From Proteobacteria bacterium SG_bin6 (GTDB taxonomy: Bacteria; Pseudomonadota; Alphaproteobacteria; Sphingomonadales; Sphingomonadaceae): a stretch of DNA of 64,000 nt. The DNA lies in NCBI GenBank assembly GCA_002083435.1, contig LWDJ01000036.1:5001-69000 (forward strand). Reading direction: 5' to 3'. The notes beneath the pieces were generated by a model that worked only from the letters and a program-made list of their open reading frames with translations, did not search any database and was not told the DNA's origin. Shown here in pieces: positions 51,434 through 60,295 of the stretch. A program made the translations under genes and the position numbers. Position 1 is the first letter of the stretch. Each line of letters begins with the position of its first letter.

Positions 51434-53596
51434 CTAAAAGCCGTAACGCAGCGTTACCCGCACGTCGCGCCCGGGGAGCGGGGCGAAATCCTTGATGAAG
51501 CTCGCATGGCGCCGCGCGTCGGCATCGAGCAGATTGGTCGCGTTGACCAGAATGCTCGTGCGGCTCGTGCCGAACGGCCGGAACTCGAACGAGGCGTTGA
51601 GCAGCGTGTAATCTGCGGTGCGGGTCTCGAACGCGGCGAGGCGGTTTTGCGGGAAGACATGCTCCAACTCGATCCGGCCGGTCGCACGCTCACCTTGCGC
51701 TTCGGCACCCAGCAGGAAACGGCCCGCCGGGATGCGCGGCACCGGTCCGACCTGGTCGACATTGGCGCGCACATAATCGCCGAGCGCGTCGAGATTGATG
51801 TCGAAGCCCTTGACCCGCGCCACCCGCAGCGAGCCCTGCGCCTCGAACCCATAGAAGCGCGCCCGGCGCTGGAATTGCTGGAAACAGGGCAGCTCGACAT
51901 CGCGCCCGCTCGGCGCGGCGGCCGCTTCGCACAGCGCCTGATCGACCTGATTCTCGTAGATGAAATTGTCGAACCAGTTATAATAGGCCGAGGCATCGAA
52001 GCTGTAGCCGTCGCCATGCGCGTGCAGCGTCGCCTCCAGCGCCCAGCTCTTCTCGAGCGCGAAATTGGGGTTGCCAAGCTCGAACGCCTGCGTGCCCTTG
52101 TGCGGGCCGCGCGCGAACAGCTCCTCGGCGGCGGGCGCGCGCTCGGTGCGCGAACCGTTGAGCCCAATCCGCACCTGGTCGTTCAACGCGTAAGAGGCGC
52201 CGAGCGAGGCCGAAACCGCCCCGAAGGCGCGATTGCCCGCTGGGAAGCGTTCGTCGCCCGCAATCACCCGGCTCGCGACATTGGTCCATTCGTAGCGCGC
52301 GCCGCCCTCCACCTTCCAGCGCCCGAGATCGAGCTGCTGCTGCGTGAAAATGCCGACCTGCGAGCTGTTGTTGCGCGGCAAAAATGCCTCTTCGCCCTCA
52401 ACATCGAAATCGCGGTTGAAATATTGTACGCCAGAGGCGCCGCTCCATGCGCCGCGCTTCGCCTGCACCGCCTCGAACCGGCCTTCGAACCCGGCGCTAC
52501 GGAAAGCGGTGCCGATCGCACCGTCGGGCTCCAGTTCGAAATGGCGATAGCGGGCATAGCCGGCACGGAAGCGCAGCTGCTCGATCACCGGACCCTTTAC
52601 GTCGATTTCGGCGCGCAGATCGACACGGTTCTGGACGATGTCGAGCAGCGGCCCTTCCTGCTCCTGCCCCGGAAGCGTCGCATAGCGCAGCGGCAGGCCG
52701 TAGCGGCTGGCATAATGGCTGTAGGCGATCCCGATCAGGCCACTGTCGGTGATGATCGACGCGCCACCGCCCGCCGTCCAGGTCTGGCTCGCGGTATTGG
52801 GCAGCGTCCCGCGGATCGCGGCGTTGGCGGCGAAGTCGATCGGATCGGCGCCCGGGGGCTGTGGCAAGCGCGCGCTCGCCAGCGCTTCGGCACGGCGCTG
52901 CGGGGTAAGCGCGAAGCCGCCGATGCGGATGTCGTCACTCGCCAAATAGCTGGCATTGGCGGTGAGGACCAACTGGCTCGCGGCCTTGACGTCGATCCGA
53001 CCCGAGACCGAGCGCTCGGTCGCCGCCGAGCCATAGCCCGCGATCAGATCGGCGCTGACGCCGTTCTCGGGGATCCGGCGCGGGATGCGCGTATCGATCA
53101 CATCGACCACGCCGCCGGCCGCCGACGAGCCATAGAGCAGCGCCGCCGGCCCACGCAGCACCTCGATCCGCTCGGCGAGCAGCGGGTTGATGACAACCGC
53201 GTGATCGACCGAGGTGTTCGACACGTCGAACGCGCCGATGCCGTCGGTCAATACCCGGATACGCTCGCCCTGCAGGCCGCGCAGAATGGGGCGTGAAGCG
53301 TTGGGGCCGAACGAGGTCGCCGACACGCCGGGCTGGCGGGCGAGCGTCTCGCCGATCGTCGCGCGCGTCGCGCGGTTGAGCTCGCTTCCCGTGAGGACGG
53401 TGGTGCCCGAGAGCACGTCGCGCTCGGAACGTTCGACGAGCGCGGAGACGATCACTTCCTTGCCCTGTTCGGCGGCGCGGGGCTGCGCGTCGCCGGCCGC
53501 ACTGGTTCCTTCCACCGAGGTGTCCGCGAGTTCCTGCGCCGCAACCGGCGCGGCGAATACGGCGAGCGCGACGCCCGCAAGCAACGACAGTTTCAC
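51434..53596 (-). CDS. TonB-dependent receptor (ZnuD-like)
   Basis: A 720-residue outer-membrane receptor with a signal peptide (KLSLLAGVALAVFAAPVAA), a plug domain (about 48-165: TIGETLARQPGVSATSFGPNASRPILRG, then ERIEVLRGPAALLYGSSAAGGVVDV) and a 22-strand barrel ending in the aromatic VRVTLRYGF. The ending HASFIKDFAPLPGRDVRV matches receptors such as ZnuD used for zinc, but His-rich loops are not prominent, so the substrate is uncertain. No classic TonB-box was pinned down. The divergent lyase gene is separated by 126 bp. Confidence 0.88.
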   Translation of the reverse strand: MKLSLLAGVALAVFAAPVAAQELADTSVEGTSAAGDAQPRAAEQGKEVIVSALVERSERDVLSGTTVLTGSELNRATRATIGETLARQPGVSATSFGPNASRPILRGLQGERIRVLTDGIGAFDVSNTSVDHAVVINPLLAERIEVLRGPAALLYGSSAAGGVVDVIDTRIPRRIPENGVSADLIAGYGSAATERSVSGRIDVKAASQLVLTANASYLASDDIRIGGFALTPQRRAEALASARLPQPPGADPIDFAANAAIRGTLPNTASQTWTAGGGASIITDSGLIGIAYSHYASRYGLPLRYATLPGQEQEGPLLDIVQNRVDLRAEIDVKGPVIEQLRFRAGYARYRHFELEPDGAIGTAFRSAGFEGRFEAVQAKRGAWSGASGVQYFNRDFDVEGEEAFLPRNNSSQVGIFTQQQLDLGRWKVEGGARYEWTNVASRVIAGDERFPAGNRAFGAVSASLGASYALNDQVRIGLNGSRTERAPAAEELFARGPHKGTQAFELGNPNFALEKSWALEATLHAHGDGYSFDASAYYNWFDNFIYENQVDQALCEAAAAPSGRDVELPCFQQFQRRARFYGFEAQGSLRVARVKGFDINLDALGDYVRANVDQVGPVPRIPAGRFLLGAEAQGERATGRIELEHVFPQNRLAAFETRTADYTLLNASFEFRPFGTSRTSILVNATNLLDADARRHASFIKDFAPLPGRDVRVTLRYGF

Positions 53597-53639
53597 CTAA
53601 AAACCCTTTTACATCCCTCGATTCCCGTCCGGCTACACG

Positions 53640-53657
53640 TGATGGTATAAAGTATCA
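53640..53657. promoter_or_regulatory. AT-rich dyad upstream of the TonB-dependent receptor
   Basis: tgatggtataaagtatca has TGAT and ATCA ends around a TATAA centre, 44 bp upstream of the receptor ATG, in an otherwise GC-rich region. Zur and Fur sites are AT-rich dyads of similar size, but the match to either consensus is poor. It may instead be the -10 element of one promoter. Confidence 0.35.
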
Positions 53658-53722
53658 AGAGCATAGACGTCTGGTTGGCGACGGCCACGTGGGCTGGTAG
53701 CGCGCATGGCTGGAGGATTGCC

Positions 53723-54538
53723 ATGCCCATGCGCTCGTTACTGTTCGTGCCCGGAGACCGCCCCGATCGCATGGCCAAGGCCGCGACGACCGGCGCCGAC
53801 GCGCTCATCCTCGATCTGGAGGACGCGGTCTCCTTGGAGCGCAAGCCGCATGCGCGCAAAGCAATCGCAGCCTTCCTTGCCGAGCCATGTGGCTGCGCGC
53901 GGCTGGTGCGGGTGAACCCGCTCGATTCAGGGCTATTCGAGGCCGATCTCGCCGCGATCATGCCGGCAAGCCCGGATGGGCTGGTGCTGCCAAAGGCCGA
54001 AGGCGCCGCTTCGGTCGCGCGGCTGCCCGAGGGCGTGCCGATCCTGCCGATCGCGACCGAGACACCGGCCGCGATCTTCCAGCTGGGCAGCTATGCGGCC
54101 GCCGCCGACCGGCTGCTCGGCCTCACCTGGGGCGCGGAGGATCTGCCGGCCGCGATTGGCGCGGCGACCTCGCGCGAGACCGATGGGCGCTTGACCCCGC
54201 CATATGAGCTGGTGCGCTCGCTTACGTTGTTCGGCGCCCATGCCGCCGGGGTAGCCGCGATCGAAACGGTCTTCCCCGATTTCCGCGATCTCGATGCGCT
54301 CGCTGCTTACGCCGCGCGCGGGCGGCGCGATGGCTTTACGGGCATGATGGCGATCCACCCCGCGCAGGTTCCGGTGATCAATACCGCTTTCACGCCAAGC
54401 GAAGCCGAGTTCGATCACGCACGGCGGGTGGTCGCGGCGTTCGAGGCGAACCCCGGTGCCGGGGTGCTCGCGCTCGACGGCAAGATGATCGACGCGCCGC
54501 ATTTGAAGGCCGCGCGGCGGGTGTTGGGGTTGAATTGA
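53723..54538 (+). CDS. HpcH/HpaI aldolase / citrate lyase beta-like (CitE-like) protein
   Basis: A 271-residue TIM-barrel lyase of the CitE family. PMRSLLFVPGDRPDRMAKA starts the protein, LILDLEDAVSLERKPHAR holds the metal-binding Glu-Asp, LVRVNPLDSGLFEADL follows, and TWGAEDLPAAIGA and GFTGMMAIHPAQVPVIN are late signatures. Stand-alone CitE-like enzymes act on acyl-CoA hydroxy acids such as malyl-CoA or citramalyl-CoA; the substrate is not evident. ATG 53723 has GGAGG six bases upstream. Confidence 0.87.
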   Translation: MPMRSLLFVPGDRPDRMAKAATTGADALILDLEDAVSLERKPHARKAIAAFLAEPCGCARLVRVNPLDSGLFEADLAAIMPASPDGLVLPKAEGAASVARLPEGVPILPIATETPAAIFQLGSYAAAADRLLGLTWGAEDLPAAIGAATSRETDGRLTPPYELVRSLTLFGAHAAGVAAIETVFPDFRDLDALAAYAARGRRDGFTGMMAIHPAQVPVINTAFTPSEAEFDHARRVVAAFEANPGAGVLALDGKMIDAPHLKAARRVLGLN

Positions 54539-54550
54539 GAAGAAGAAGAA

Positions 54551-54650
54551 CCCTCACCCAACCCTCTCCCGTAAACGGGAGAGGGCTATGATTTCCTCAC
54601 GATCGTTACCAAAAGCCCTCTCCCGCATGCGGGAGAGGGTTGGGTGAGGG
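54551..54650. repeat. Nested inverted repeat between CitE-like and HNH genes
   Basis: Two local hairpins, ccctctcccgtaaacgggagaggg (two 10-bp arms, 54562-54585) and ccctctcccgcatgcgggagaggg (54616-54639), are themselves enclosed in a larger inverted repeat whose 21-bp arms lie at 54551-54571 and 54630-54650. Alternative folds (two small stems or one long one) are possible. The core matches the palindrome inside prmC. It sits between convergent genes and may serve as a terminator for both, although no T run follows. Confidence 0.85.
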
Positions 54651-54665
54651 GCTTTATACCGCTCC

Positions 54666-55232
54666 TCAAGCCTCCAGCTCGACGTCCCAATAAAGCCAGT
54701 CGTGCCACGTCTCGTGCAGGTAATTTGGCGGGAACCGCCGGCCATGTTCCTGCAGCTGCCAGCTCGTCGGACGGAAGGGCGGGTGGATCAGCGGCATGTG
54801 CGCCTGCTTGGGCGTCCGTCCGCCCTTCTTCAGATTGCACGGCGCGCAGGCGGTCACGACGTTTTCCCACGTCGTCCGCCCCTGTTGCGCGCGCGGGATC
54901 ACATGGTCGAAGGTCAAGTCGCGTCCGGAGCCGCAATATTGACATTCGAACCGGTCGCGCAGGAACAGGTTGAACCGCGTGAAGGCCGGAAACTGCGAGG
55001 GTTTGACGAATTGCTTGAGGGCGATCACCGAGGGCAGCTTCAGCCGGTGATTGGGGCTCCGCACCTCCCGCTCGTAATAGGCGACGATATCGACCCGATC
55101 GAGGAAAACCGCCTTGATCGCCGTCTGCCACGGCCACACACTCAAAGGGTAGTAGCTGAGCGGGGTGTAATCCGCGTTCAGCACCAGCGCCGGGCAACTG
55201 TCCGGATGCCGGATCAGATCGGGATGGTACAT
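54666..55232 (-). CDS. HNH endonuclease family protein
   Basis: A 188-residue protein. The HNH motif is in CQYCGSGRDLTFDHVIPRAQQGRTTWENVVTACAPCNLKKGGRTP (about 99-142), with two CxxC zinc pairs. The N-terminal part (ALVLNADYTPLSYYPLSVWPWQTAIKAVFLDRVDIV) and the C-terminal HPPFRPTSWQLQ are the conserved features of the chromosomal HNH protein found throughout alphaproteobacteria; its role is not known. ATG 55232 is preceded by GGAAG. Confidence 0.9.
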   Translation of the reverse strand: MYHPDLIRHPDSCPALVLNADYTPLSYYPLSVWPWQTAIKAVFLDRVDIVAYYEREVRSPNHRLKLPSVIALKQFVKPSQFPAFTRFNLFLRDRFECQYCGSGRDLTFDHVIPRAQQGRTTWENVVTACAPCNLKKGGRTPKQAHMPLIHPPFRPTSWQLQEHGRRFPPNYLHETWHDWLYWDVELEA

Positions 55233-55388
55233 ACTTCTTCCCTTTCGCCGACGCCTTTCGCCGAAGAGGATGACGTCATCATGACATTGCCAGCGACTCG
55301 CGGTCAATGGCCGGTTTCGTCGTTTTACCGACACCGCTTGCGGCTTGCGCCGACAACGCCTGAAGTCGCGAAATAGGAACCGCTGCGC

Positions 55389-56258
55389 TTGCTGACCACC
55401 CGCTTCGCCCCCAGCCCGACCGGCGCGCTGCATCTTGGCCACGCTTTTTCGGCACTGTGGGCGCATGACGTCGCGCGCGCGGCGGGTGGCCGCTTCCTGC
55501 TGCGGATCGAGGACATCGACGGCACCCGCAGCCGGCCCGAGCATGTCGCTGGCATCCTCGCCGATCTCACCTGGCTGGGGCTGACGTGGGACGTGTTGAG
55601 CTTTCAGTCACAGCGGCTCGACGCCTATGCCGCCGCGCTCGACCGTTTGCGCGCGTGCGGTCTGCTCTACCCCTGCTTCTGTACCCGCGCCGACATAGCG
55701 CGTGAAATCGCGGCGAGCCTAGCCGCGCCGCATGGCGGCGACGCGGCCGCGTATCCCGGAACCTGCCGTCGGCTGCGCGCCGATGCGCGCGCCGCCCGGC
55801 TCGGCGAGCCGCATGCCTGGCGGCTCGACATGGCGGCTGCGGTCGCGGCGGGGGGGCCGCTCGCCTGGAGCGACGACCTTGCCGGCCCTGTCTCCAACGA
55901 TGCGGCGGCACACGGCGACGTCGTGCTCGCGCGCAAGGATGCGCCGGCGAGCTATCATCTCGCCGCGACGATCGATGATGCGGCGCAGGGAGTGACGCAC
56001 GTCATTCGCGGCGCGGACCTGTTCACGGCGACGCATGTCCACCGCCTGCTCCAGGCGCTGCTCGACCTGCCGACCCCCATATATTGCCACCACCCGTTGC
56101 TGGTGGGCGCCGACGGCCGTCGCCTCGCCAAGCGTGACGGGGCGCCGAGCCTTGCCGAACGCCGCGCCCGGCGTGAGGACGGTCGTGCGCTCGCCGACGC
56201 GCTGCGCGTGCAAATAACGCTGGCAAAGTCCGGCGAACCGCCTATCTTGCCCGCATGA
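55389..56258 (+). CDS. gluQ: Glutamyl-Q tRNA(Asp) synthetase
   Basis: Attaches glutamate to queuosine-34 of tRNA-Asp. The 289-residue protein is a GltX catalytic domain without the anticodon-binding part: RFAPSPTGALHLGHAFSALW (HLGH at 15-18), the zinc region LYPCFCTRADI and RLAKRDGAPSLAERRA (KRDG in place of KMSKS). It appears to start at TTG with AGGAA upstream. The stop overlaps the HIG1 gene by 4 bp. Queuosine genes are not in the window. Confidence 0.93.
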   Translation: MLTTRFAPSPTGALHLGHAFSALWAHDVARAAGGRFLLRIEDIDGTRSRPEHVAGILADLTWLGLTWDVLSFQSQRLDAYAAALDRLRACGLLYPCFCTRADIAREIAASLAAPHGGDAAAYPGTCRRLRADARAARLGEPHAWRLDMAAAVAAGGPLAWSDDLAGPVSNDAAAHGDVVLARKDAPASYHLAATIDDAAQGVTHVIRGADLFTATHVHRLLQALLDLPTPIYCHHPLLVGADGRRLAKRDGAPSLAERRARREDGRALADALRVQITLAKSGEPPILPA

Positions 56259-56485
56259 TCGTGTTCCTTTGGCTGTTGCTGATCGCGGCGATGATCGCCC
56301 CCCTCGCGATGCTGGTCCGTGGCATCGTGACCTTCCTGCAGACCACCAAGGCCGATTTGGAAGGCAGCGGTCCGAGCGTTTCGGCGATGAAGTCGAACCG
56401 GATGATGCAGGGCCGTATCTTCTTCCAGGCGGTCGCGATCCTGATCGCGACGGTGCTGCTGCTGTTCTTCGGCAAGGGCAGCTGA
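56255..56485 (+). CDS. HIG1-domain twin transmembrane protein
   Basis: A 76-residue inner-membrane protein with two helices (about 2-24 and 53-72). SNRMMQGRIFFQAVAILIATVLLLF fits the HIG1 pattern, where MMxxRVxxQ precedes the second helix. In mitochondria HIG1 proteins associate with cytochrome c oxidase; the bacterial role is unknown. It is coupled to gluQ (ATGA overlap) and followed within 5 bp by the adenosyltransferase gene. Confidence 0.83.
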   Translation: MIVFLWLLLIAAMIAPLAMLVRGIVTFLQTTKADLEGSGPSVSAMKSNRMMQGRIFFQAVAILIATVLLLFFGKGS

Positions 56486-56489
56486 CCCT

Positions 56490-57059
56490 CTGGTCAAGCT
56501 CAACAAAATCTACACGCGTACCGGCGACGACGGGACCACGGGGCTTGTCGACGGCAGCCGCGCCGCCAAGGACTCGCCCCGGCTCCACGCGATCGGCGAG
56601 GTCGACGAGCTGAACGCGGCAATCGGCGTCGCGGTGGTCGCGCTGGGCGCCGGGGACATCGCAGCGACACTCCGGCGCATTCAGAACGACCTGTTCGACC
56701 TTGGCGCCGATCTTGCCACGCCCGGCGATGATTTTGTGCCTGGGCCCATGGTGCTGCGTATGGTCGCGGCGCAGGTTGCGTGGCTCGAAACGGCGATTGA
56801 CGCGCTGAACGAACATCTGCCGCCGCTCACCAGCTTCATCTTGCCCGGTGGTAGCCCCGGCGCCGCCGCGCTTCATGTGGCGCGCACGATCGCGCGTCGC
56901 GCGGAGCGCGCCGCGGTGACGGCCGCGCGCGCGGAACCGCTGAACCCTGAAGCGCTGATTTATCTGAACCGATTGTCCGATTATTTGTTCGTCGCGGCAC
57001 GCACCGCCAATGCGGGCGCCGATCCTTTGTGGGTGCCCGGAGGCTCCCGCCAGCCTTAA
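56490..57059 (+). CDS. pduO: Cob(I)alamin adenosyltransferase, PduO type, with apparent CTG start
   Basis: Transfers adenosyl from ATP to cob(I)alamin or cobyrinic acid diamide, making coenzyme B12. The 189-residue protein has the N-terminal ATP-binding KIYTRTGDDGTTGLVDGSR, DELNAAIGVA, FILPGGSPGAAALHVARTIARRAER and YLNRLSDYLFVAAR. The conserved N terminus (VKLNKIYTRTGD) is preceded in frame only by CTG at 56490; no ATG, GTG or TTG lies between the domain and the preceding gene. AAGGG lies about 11 bases upstream. Starting at a later codon would remove the ATP site. Confidence 0.9.
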   Translation: MVKLNKIYTRTGDDGTTGLVDGSRAAKDSPRLHAIGEVDELNAAIGVAVVALGAGDIAATLRRIQNDLFDLGADLATPGDDFVPGPMVLRMVAAQVAWLETAIDALNEHLPPLTSFILPGGSPGAAALHVARTIARRAERAAVTAARAEPLNPEALIYLNRLSDYLFVAARTANAGADPLWVPGGSRQP

Positions 57060-57115
57060 GGTTCGGAATCTGCAAGCCAGACCCTGGCTGCGGCGGCAAG
57101 AAGGGAGCGATGCCG

Positions 57116-58369
57116 ATGATCGCCACCAGCACTAAAGTCGCGACCGATCCGCTGCTTGCGCGTTTCGCTCGCGTCCGCGCGCTCACCGAGACGCTCGCGG
57201 CCGGTCTGTCGGACGCCGACGCGACCGTGCAGTCGATGGACGATGCGTCGCCCGCGAAGTGGCATCTGGCGCATACCACATGGTTCTTCGAAACCTTCGT
57301 GTTGCGCGATCACGTTCCGGGCTACACGCTGTTCGATCCACGTTTCCCCTTCCTGTTCAACAGCTATTACGAGGCAGAGGGCGCGCGCCACGCCCGCCCC
57401 CGACGCGGGATGCTCACTCGCCCGGCGCTTGCCGAGGTACTCGCCTATCGGGCGGCGGTGACCAAGACTGTGCTCGCGGCGCTACCCGGGCTGCCGCCCG
57501 AGATCGCCGCGCTGGTCGAGCTTGGCTGCCATCATGAGGAGCAGCATCAGGAACTGCTGCTGACCGACATCTTGCACCTGTTCGCGCAGAACCCGCTCGA
57601 ACCCGCGCTTTTTACCGGCGATCCCAAGGTGCCCGTGGCGATGCCGGGCCCGATCGGCTGGATCGAGCGACCGGGCGGCATGGCCGAGATCGGGCATGAC
57701 GGTCAGGGCTTCGCGTTTGACGCCGAAGGGCCGCGCCACACCGTGCTGTTGCACCCCTATGCGATCGCCGACCGAACCATTACCAATGGGGAATGGGCGG
57801 CGTTCATCGCGGATGGCGGCTATTCCGAGCCGCGCCACTGGCTCGCCGACGGCTGGGCTTGGGTGCAGGCGGAAGCTATCGTCGCACCGCTTTATTGGCG
57901 CCAGGACGATGGGATCTGGACTCGCTTCGGGCTCGATGGTCGCCGCCCGATCGACCCGGCTGCGCCGGTCACTCACATCAGCCTCTATGAGGCGGACGCC
58001 TATGCCAGCTGGGCGGGCGCGCGTCTGCCAACCGAGGCCGAATGGGAGGCGGCGGCGGAACAGCATCCCGACGGTGGCAACCAGCTCGACCGTGCTGAGG
58101 CGGTGGAGCCGCGCCCGGGCCGCCCCGCGTGGTTTGGCGATGTCTGGGAGTGGACCGGGTCGGCGTTTCGCCCCTATCCAGGCTTCCGGGCGGCGCCCGG
58201 CGCGGTCGGGGAGTATAACGGCAAGTTCATGAGCGGCCAGTTTGTGCTGCGCGGCGGCTCCTGCGCCACCCCGCGCGGGCATCTGCGCCGCAGCTACCGC
58301 AATTTCTTCTATCCCCATCAGCGCTGGCAATTCACCGGCTTGCGTCTGGCGCGCGACTTGAACGTTTGA
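57116..58369 (+). CDS. egtB: Ergothioneine biosynthesis sulfoxide synthase EgtB
   Basis: An iron-dependent enzyme joining trimethylhistidine to a thiol (glutamylcysteine or cysteine) in ergothioneine synthesis. The 417-residue protein has an N-terminal DinB-like domain with the iron ligands in KWHLAHTTWFFETF and HHEEQHQELLLTD, and a C-terminal FGE-sulfatase domain (ISLYEADAYASWAGARLPTEAEWEAAA, and VLRGGSCATPRGHLRRSYRNFFYPHQRW). ATG 57116 was preferred to ATG 57110 for spacing from AAGGGAG. egtD follows after 22 bp. Confidence 0.94.
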   Translation: MIATSTKVATDPLLARFARVRALTETLAAGLSDADATVQSMDDASPAKWHLAHTTWFFETFVLRDHVPGYTLFDPRFPFLFNSYYEAEGARHARPRRGMLTRPALAEVLAYRAAVTKTVLAALPGLPPEIAALVELGCHHEEQHQELLLTDILHLFAQNPLEPALFTGDPKVPVAMPGPIGWIERPGGMAEIGHDGQGFAFDAEGPRHTVLLHPYAIADRTITNGEWAAFIADGGYSEPRHWLADGWAWVQAEAIVAPLYWRQDDGIWTRFGLDGRRPIDPAAPVTHISLYEADAYASWAGARLPTEAEWEAAAEQHPDGGNQLDRAEAVEPRPGRPAWFGDVWEWTGSAFRPYPGFRAAPGAVGEYNGKFMSGQFVLRGGSCATPRGHLRRSYRNFFYPHQRWQFTGLRLARDLNV

Positions 58370-58391
58370 AGCGCGCTATCAGGAGATCGTG

Positions 58392-59369
58392 ATGCTGAAG
58401 CCCGAGATTGAAGACGGCCAGGCCTCGCTGGCCGATCCGCAGTTCCGCGCCGACGTGCTGAACGGCTTCACCGACCGCCCGCGCGCGATCCCGGCGCGCT
58501 GGTTCTACGATCGGCGCGGTTCCGAACTGTTCGAGGCGATTACGGAGCTGCCCGAATATTATCCCACCCGTACTGAAACTGCGATCCTGGCGGCCGAAGG
58601 CGGCGCGATTGGCTCGGCGGTGGGGCGCGGGCGAGCGGTGATCGAATTCGGTTCCGGCTCTTCGACCAAGACACCGCTGCTGCTTCGCGCGGTCGCGCCC
58701 TCGGCTTACGTGCCAATTGACATTTCGGGCGATTTCCTGCGCGAAAGCGCCGGCTCGCTTGCCGCGCAGTTTCCCGAGCTTCCGGCGCTTCCGATCGAAG
58801 GCGACTTCCTCAAGCCGATCGCACTGCCCGCCAGCGTGAGCGCACTGCCAAAGCTGGGCTTCTTCCCCGGTTCAACGATCGGCAACATGGCGCCCGCCGC
58901 CTCGGTCGACCTGCTGCGGGCGATGCGCGCCTCGCTCGGGCAAGGCGCGATGCTGCTGATCGGGATGGACTGGGTGAAATCGCCGGAAATCCTGGTCCCC
59001 GCCTATGACGATGCGCAGGGGATCACCGCCGCTTTTAACCTGAACCTGATCGAACGGATCAACCGTGAGCTCGCCGGCACGCTTCCCATCGACGCCTTCG
59101 CGCATGAAGCCCGCTGGAACGACGCGCGCGCGCGGATCGAAATGCATTTGGTCGCGGGACGCGACATTTGCTTCGAGATCGAAGGACGCCCGTTCGAAAT
59201 GGCCGCCGGCGAGACGATCCATACCGAGAATAGCCACAAATATGGCCCGCGCGATGCCCGGCTGCTGCTGCGCGCCGGTGGCTGGACGCCGATCGCTGAA
59301 TGGACCGACCCAGACGCGCTGTTCGGGGTGATTCTGGCCGAAGCACAGGCGCCCCGGCCCGCTCCCTAG
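58392..59369 (+). CDS. egtD: L-histidine N-alpha-methyltransferase EgtD
   Basis: Trimethylates histidine to hercynine, the first step of ergothioneine synthesis. The 325-residue protein contains RWFYDRRGSELFEAITELPEYYPTRTET, the SAM loop EFGSGSSTKTPLLL, FFPGSTIGNM and the late ENSHKY block, all diagnostic. ATG 58392 follows AGGAG at six bases; a GTG one codon earlier is also open. Together with egtB it is the two-gene ergothioneine set common in proteobacteria; egtA, egtC and egtE are not adjacent. Confidence 0.94.
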   Translation: MLKPEIEDGQASLADPQFRADVLNGFTDRPRAIPARWFYDRRGSELFEAITELPEYYPTRTETAILAAEGGAIGSAVGRGRAVIEFGSGSSTKTPLLLRAVAPSAYVPIDISGDFLRESAGSLAAQFPELPALPIEGDFLKPIALPASVSALPKLGFFPGSTIGNMAPAASVDLLRAMRASLGQGAMLLIGMDWVKSPEILVPAYDDAQGITAAFNLNLIERINRELAGTLPIDAFAHEARWNDARARIEMHLVAGRDICFEIEGRPFEMAAGETIHTENSHKYGPRDARLLLRAGGWTPIAEWTDPDALFGVILAEAQAPRPAP

Positions 59370-59425
59370 TTCCCTTCCGCGCGGCTTGGTTCTAGACGCG
59401 CGGCAAACGAACAAGGAGTTGGGCG

Positions 59426-60295
59426 ATGCAGGTGATTGGCGTGATCGGCGCGGGGCAGATGGGGGCGGGAATCGCGCAGGTCTCGGCGCAAGCGGGCTAT
59501 CGCGTGCTGTTGTCGGACGTCGATCACGCGCGCGCCGAGGCGGGGCAGGATGGCATCGCCAAGGGGCTCGCCAGGCTCGTCGCCAAGGGCAAGATCGAGC
59601 AAGCAGCGGTCGACGCGGCGCTCGGGCGTATCGAGCCCGTCGCCAGCGCCGACGCGATGGCCGAATGCGATCTGGTGATCGAGGCCGCAACCGAGCGCGA
59701 GGAGATCAAGCGCCGGATTTTCGACAATGTCGGCAAGGTGCTAAGCGGTGAGGCGATCCTCGCCTCGAACACCTCGTCCATCCCGATCACTCGCCTTGCC
59801 CAGGCCGCGCCCGACGCGGCGCGCTTCATCGGCGTCCATTTCTTCAATCCGGTGCCGGTGATGGGGCTGATCGAGCTGATCCGGGGCCTCGCGACCAGCG
59901 ACGCGACCGTCGCCGCAGTCGAAGCCTATGGCAAGACGCTCGGCAAGGAGATTGTCCACGCGAACGACGCGCCGGGCTTTATCGTCAACCGCGTGCTCAT
60001 GCCGATGCTCAACGAAGCGTGCTTCGCGCTCGGCGAGGGCGTGGCGAGCATCCGCGACATCGACACTGCCTGCCGGCTGGGGCTCAACCACCCGATGGGG
60101 CCGCTAACGCTCGCCGATTTCATCGGGCTGGACACCTGCCTGGAGATCACCCGCGTTCTGTTCATCGGCACCGGCGATCCCAAATTCCGCCCCGCACCGC
60201 TGCTGGTGAAATATGTCGAGGCAGGCTGGCTGGGCCGCAAGACGGGGCGCGGCTTCTACGATTATTCGGGCGCCGAACCGGTGCCGACGCGATGA
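59426..60295 (+). CDS. 3-hydroxybutyryl-CoA dehydrogenase
   Basis: An NAD(P)-dependent (S)-3-hydroxyacyl-CoA dehydrogenase of 289 residues. GVIGAGQMGAGIAQVSA is the nucleotide loop, IGVHFFNPVPVMGLIELIRG includes the catalytic His, and VNRVLMPMLNEACFALGEGVAS with HPMGPLTLADFIGLDTCL completes the active site. It serves butyrate-level beta-oxidation or fermentation-like routes (Hbd/PaaH type). AAGGAG precedes the ATG. It overlaps the next gene by 4 bp. Confidence 0.93.
   Translation: MQVIGVIGAGQMGAGIAQVSAQAGYRVLLSDVDHARAEAGQDGIAKGLARLVAKGKIEQAAVDAALGRIEPVASADAMAECDLVIEAATEREEIKRRIFDNVGKVLSGEAILASNTSSIPITRLAQAAPDAARFIGVHFFNPVPVMGLIELIRGLATSDATVAAVEAYGKTLGKEIVHANDAPGFIVNRVLMPMLNEACFALGEGVASIRDIDTACRLGLNHPMGPLTLADFIGLDTCLEITRVLFIGTGDPKFRPAPLLVKYVEAGWLGRKTGRGFYDYSGAEPVPTR

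Noticed and set aside
51506..53296. 596-codon plus-strand frame opposite the TonB-dependent receptor
   Set aside because: Arg/Ala-rich antisense translation; the receptor has a signal peptide, plug and barrel ending on the minus strand.
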